A stretch of 9,138 nt of DNA, from assembly GCA_029548025.1 (NCBI GenBank), contig JAKPOE010000238.1, forward strand, positions 1 to 9,138. Reading direction: 5' to 3'. Shown here piece after piece: positions 6,468-9,138 of this stretch. Source of the stretch: Spirochaetota bacterium. GTDB lineage: Bacteria > Spirochaetota > UBA4802 > UB4802. The notes beneath the pieces were generated by a model. It worked only from the letters and a program-made list of their open reading frames with translations, had not been told where the DNA came from and ran no database searches. Positions within the stretch are counted from its first letter, which is position 1, and every line of letters begins with the position of its first letter. A program made the translations under genes and the position numbers.

Positions 6468-6983
6468 GTGAAAGGGACACGTTCTTTTCTGCTTTTTTTC
6501 TTACCTTTTATTATTTTTACATACATCGCATTTATTGTATTTCAGCAGGCCTGTGATTATGCAATGAATGTACAGGCAAAAAAGCTCCTTCCATTCAATC
6601 ATCAAACTCACACAACTCAGTACGGTGCTGACTGTGAACTATGCCACAGCTATGATGCGAATGGAAGATTTAATGGTATCCCTACGGTAGCAGTATGTAA
6701 GCAATGTCATGATCCTAACAAAGTTAATAATGCAGTATTCTTTGCGGGATTTAATGACACTGACAAGCCATGGGAAACATTTGCGCAGCAGCCCGATTTA
6801 GTATATTTCAGTCATATAGCTGTGACAAAAAATGAGCAAAAGGTTCAGTGTATTTCGTGTCATGGCGACAAAGGAGCTTCTAAAACAACTGCTAAGATCA
6901 AGGGTAAAATGGCAATGGGTGTATGTATGGACTGTCACACAGTTACAAATGTAAGCAACTCGTGTACAGTATGTCATGATTAA
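6468..6983 (+). CDS. Membrane-anchored pentaheme cytochrome c (QrcA/ActA-like subunit)
   Basis: Predicted periplasmic electron-transfer subunit of 171 residues. Residues 6-26 are a strong hydrophobic segment, probably an uncleaved signal-anchor. Five CXXCH heme-binding sites follow: CELCH (56-60), CKQCH (77-81), CISCH (128-132), CMDCH (153-157) and CTVCH (166-170, one residue before the end). Only three other histidines exist (H45, H48, H116), so at most three hemes can be bis-His ligated. The FNHQTH segment just before heme 1 recalls the c7/c3-type cytochrome family. The start is GTG 6468, with AAGGAG (6455-6460) 7 nt upstream. It is the first gene of an operon with the molybdopterin-family gene 48 nt downstream. 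The place matches the cytochrome subunit of Qrc or alternative complex III. Described QrcA has six hemes and ActA five, so the heme count alone favours ActA while the separate downstream genes favour Qrc. Confidence 0.9.
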   Translation: MKGTRSFLLFFLPFIIFTYIAFIVFQQACDYAMNVQAKKLLPFNHQTHTTQYGADCELCHSYDANGRFNGIPTVAVCKQCHDPNKVNNAVFFAGFNDTDKPWETFAQQPDLVYFSHIAVTKNEQKVQCISCHGDKGASKTTAKIKGKMAMGVCMDCHTVTNVSNSCTVCHD

Positions 6984-7031
6984 TCATTCTTATTTTATGA
7001 ATTGAAAAACAAGTAAGGAGCTATTACATCC

Positions 7032-9002
7032 ATGAAACTTGAACGAAAAGACTTCTTAACAATGATTGGGGGGGCGGTTGTTGGTACCGGTGTAGGTACC
7101 CTGATATCACCTGGCCCATGGATGGGGTTACAGTGGTTAGTTGAATGGACACAGGATCAGTATCGCCCACCAAAGGGTGAAGAAAAATACTTAGCAAGTA
7201 TATGTGACAGGTGCCCTGATAAATGTACCATTCAGGTACGCAAAATTGGCAACAGAGCAGTCAAAATTGAAACTTCAAACCAGGGTTGTGCTGTAGGGCA
7301 GCTTTTGTTACAGGTTCTTTATCATCCCCAGCGAGTTACCACTCCATTGAAGCGTACCGGTAAAAAAGGTAAAATTGATTTTGCACCGGTATCATGGGAT
7401 GAAGCAATTGCTGATATTTCCAAAAAGATCAATGATGCTATCAATAATAATAAACAGGAACAGATTATAGCCATTAATCCTGCATATCCTGATGCAACCT
7501 CAATGTTGACCGAGAGGATAGCGTTATTTTCCGGTAGCCCATACGTATTTCAGGAATCAGGTTACTGGGCACTCAGCAATGCATGTTCAGAGATAGCCTT
7601 TAAAACTGATGGCGCTATTGATTATGATTTTGAAAATGCTGATTGCGTTGTTAGTTTTGGTGCTCGTCTTTTTGAAGGATGGGGTAACCCAGGAAGAATG
7701 CATAATGTATTGTCATTATGGAAGAAAAAAGGTATTAAATTTATACAAATAGACTCAATCGCAACTAGAACTGCTTCATTGGCTGACCAGTGGGTGGCAA
7801 TAAAACCAGGCAGCGAACCGCTATTTGCTATGGGTGTTGCTCATTACCTGATGAAATATGGTAAACGATCAGGTGCGACCAATTTTGGAAGATTCACTGA
7901 ATTGTTAATCAACAAGTATACACCTGAGAAGGTTTCAGAGCTAACCGGAGTTTCATTAGATACAATTGAATCAGTAGCAAAGGCTCTTATCAGTGCTCAA
8001 AGACCAGTTGCTGTAGCTGGTAGAGGAGGAAAAGTTAATTCCTCTTCCGTTGCCGAGTTTGCAATAATACAGACCATCAACAGCATGATTGGAAGCATGG
8101 GAAGCAGTGTTAAACTGGTAAGTTTTACAACTCCAGCTAAACCTGTTATACCAAAAAAAGCAAAAGGATTGGATGAATATATAGCAAGCGATAGTGTCTG
8201 TGATATAGCACTAATCAATAATGCCAATCCTGTGTACTCAAGTGTATATGGTCAACGACTATCTGATAAGCTTAAAAAAGCTTCAACGGTTGTTCTTTGT
8301 ACATCTCTGCTCAATGATACAGCTCTCTATGCAGATTATGTTTTTCCAACATTAACATCGTTGGAGTTGCCTGTTGCAGGCAATGCAGTTGTGACACCTA
8401 CATCAGAAGCTAAACATGCTGGGGATTCACTGCTTGCAATAGCAAAAAATATTGCAAAAATATCATCGCAATTCTCATGGAAGAATTACTTAGAAACGGT
8501 TCAAACCGTTAAATATCAAACAAAAAATATTGCTAATGTAGATATACCGGTAGATTTGATTATTACAAAATTGGAAGAAACTGAAAAAATACTCAGTGCA
8601 TCGGGTTCATACTCAATAGCAATGATACCTTTTGAAATACCAACTGTTAGCGATGGTAGTGGATTATCACTGCCGTATGTATTAAAAGGTTTACCTGGTA
8701 CTATTCTGAAAGGTGATACAAGCTGGGTGTTGATGAATCCAGCAACTGCTTCTAAAGAAGGAATTTCCGAAGGTTCCAAAATCGATATAGAATCTTCCCG
8801 TGGTGAGCTTGACACAGTACGAGTCCACCTTACAAAACGAATTGCTTACGATACTGTTGCAATTCCAATCGGTTTTGGTCATGAGGAATTTACTGATTAT
8901 GCCAGTGAAAAAGGTGTTAACCCTAAAATTATCATGTCAGATGCTATCGACCCGGCCAGTGGTTATGCCGATTGGTGGTTAACACGAGTAAAATTGAGTT
9001 AA
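7032..9002 (+). CDS. Molybdopterin oxidoreductase family protein (QrcB-like), [4Fe-4S]-binding
   Basis: A 656-residue member of the DMSO reductase/MopB superfamily, probably the large periplasmic subunit of a quinone-linked membrane complex. The N-terminus has a Tat-like leader, ERKDFL followed by a glycine-rich hydrophobic stretch (11-25), with RK in place of the twin arginine. C58, C61, C65 and C86 (CX2CX3CX20C) form the predicted N-terminal [4Fe-4S] site. Recognisable MopB segments follow: PVSWDEAIADI (119-129), YDFENADCVVSFGARLFEGW (198-217), AIKPGSEPLFAMGVAHYL (256-273), and the C-terminal pterin-binding domain (about 560-650, with IPIGFGHEEF). In the usual metal-ligand region (about 178-186) I find Leu/Ser rather than an aligned Cys, so it may not bind molybdenum, as reported for QrcB and ACIII ActB. 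AAGGAG (7015-7020) is 11 nt from the ATG. The next gene follows after 13 nt, so the three are cotranscribed. Confidence 0.87.
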   Translation: MKLERKDFLTMIGGAVVGTGVGTLISPGPWMGLQWLVEWTQDQYRPPKGEEKYLASICDRCPDKCTIQVRKIGNRAVKIETSNQGCAVGQLLLQVLYHPQRVTTPLKRTGKKGKIDFAPVSWDEAIADISKKINDAINNNKQEQIIAINPAYPDATSMLTERIALFSGSPYVFQESGYWALSNACSEIAFKTDGAIDYDFENADCVVSFGARLFEGWGNPGRMHNVLSLWKKKGIKFIQIDSIATRTASLADQWVAIKPGSEPLFAMGVAHYLMKYGKRSGATNFGRFTELLINKYTPEKVSELTGVSLDTIESVAKALISAQRPVAVAGRGGKVNSSSVAEFAIIQTINSMIGSMGSSVKLVSFTTPAKPVIPKKAKGLDEYIASDSVCDIALINNANPVYSSVYGQRLSDKLKKASTVVLCTSLLNDTALYADYVFPTLTSLELPVAGNAVVTPTSEAKHAGDSLLAIAKNIAKISSQFSWKNYLETVQTVKYQTKNIANVDIPVDLIITKLEETEKILSASGSYSIAMIPFEIPTVSDGSGLSLPYVLKGLPGTILKGDTSWVLMNPATASKEGISEGSKIDIESSRGELDTVRVHLTKRIAYDTVAIPIGFGHEEFTDYASEKGVNPKIIMSDAIDPASGYADWWLTRVKLS

Positions 9003-9015
9003 GAGGTGAATAATT

Positions 9016-9138
9016 ATGGCCAAATTGACAAGAAGATGGGGAATGGTAATTGATTTAGATAAATGTACTGGATGTGGGGCATGTAATATTGCCTGTTCCC
9101 AGGAAAATAATCTACCCATTTTTAAAGATGATTCTGAT
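9016..9138 (+). CDS. 4Fe-4S ferredoxin-type subunit (QrcC-like), partial
   Basis: Only the first 41 residues are in the window. They read [20 protein letters not shown] (7-26), followed by C27 and QENN. The first cluster motif CX2CX2CX3C is C17, C20, C23 and C27, as in the iron-sulfur subunits of Qrc, Psr, Phs and DMSO-reductase-type complexes, which normally carry three or four cubane clusters. It would pass electrons between the MopB-like/cytochrome subunits and a membrane quinone site. There is no signal peptide, so export, if any, would be by hitch-hiking with the Tat-like partner (inference). The ATG at 9016 is preceded by GAGGTG (9003-9008) at 7 nt spacing. It is the third gene of the operon, 13 nt after the previous stop. 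Confidence 0.88.
   Translation, partial: MAKLTRRWGMVIDLDKCTGCGACNIACSQENNLPIFKDDSD

Overview
The window is an AT-rich chromosomal segment from a Gram-negative-type bacterium, most likely an anaerobe or facultative anaerobe with a cytochrome-based, quinone-linked electron transport chain. The evidence is a membrane-anchored multiheme cytochrome c, followed by a molybdopterin-oxidoreductase-family protein and a 4Fe-4S protein. The lineage cannot be fixed from this sequence. Well-formed sigma70-type promoters (TTGACA, 17-nt spacer, TATATT or TATACT) show conventional housekeeping transcription.

Left part (1-1135). A minus-strand pair encodes peptide deformylase (def) and methionyl-tRNA formyltransferase (fmt, cut by the window edge). 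Their stop and start codons share one base (TAATG). Together they add the formyl group to initiator Met-tRNA and remove it from the finished nascent chain. They are read from a promoter at 970-998 that is divergent from a plus-strand promoter at 1049-1077.

Middle (1049-6278). Three plus-strand metabolic genes appear to be separate units rather than one tight operon. They are an amidase-signature hydrolase with an intact Lys-Ser-Ser triad, a PlsC-type 1-acylglycerol-3-phosphate acyltransferase, and a cobalamin-dependent methionine synthase (metH). The metH product has homocysteine, pterin and B12 domains but no C-terminal reactivation domain. The amidase and plsC are preceded by clear inverted repeats; in plsC one of them pairs with the ribosome-binding site.

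Right part (6279-9138). After metH come a weak terminator-like structure, a 12-bp palindrome and a textbook hairpin plus U-run. These precede an operon for a membrane oxidoreductase: a pentaheme cytochrome c with an N-terminal membrane anchor, a catalytic-subunit-like molybdopterin oxidoreductase with one predicted [4Fe-4S] cluster and a Tat-like leader, and the first 41 residues of a multi-cluster 4Fe-4S protein. Gene order matches Qrc (quinone reductase complex) and the related alternative complex III. An NrfD-type integral membrane subunit is expected just past the right edge. The likely job is electron exchange between periplasmic cytochrome c and the membrane quinone pool. The five-heme count, the shortage of distal histidines and the apparent lack of a molybdenum ligand make this the most interesting part of the window.

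I saw no tRNA or rRNA genes, CRISPR arrays, insertion sequences or prophage genes. No gene-free stretch exceeds 300 bases.
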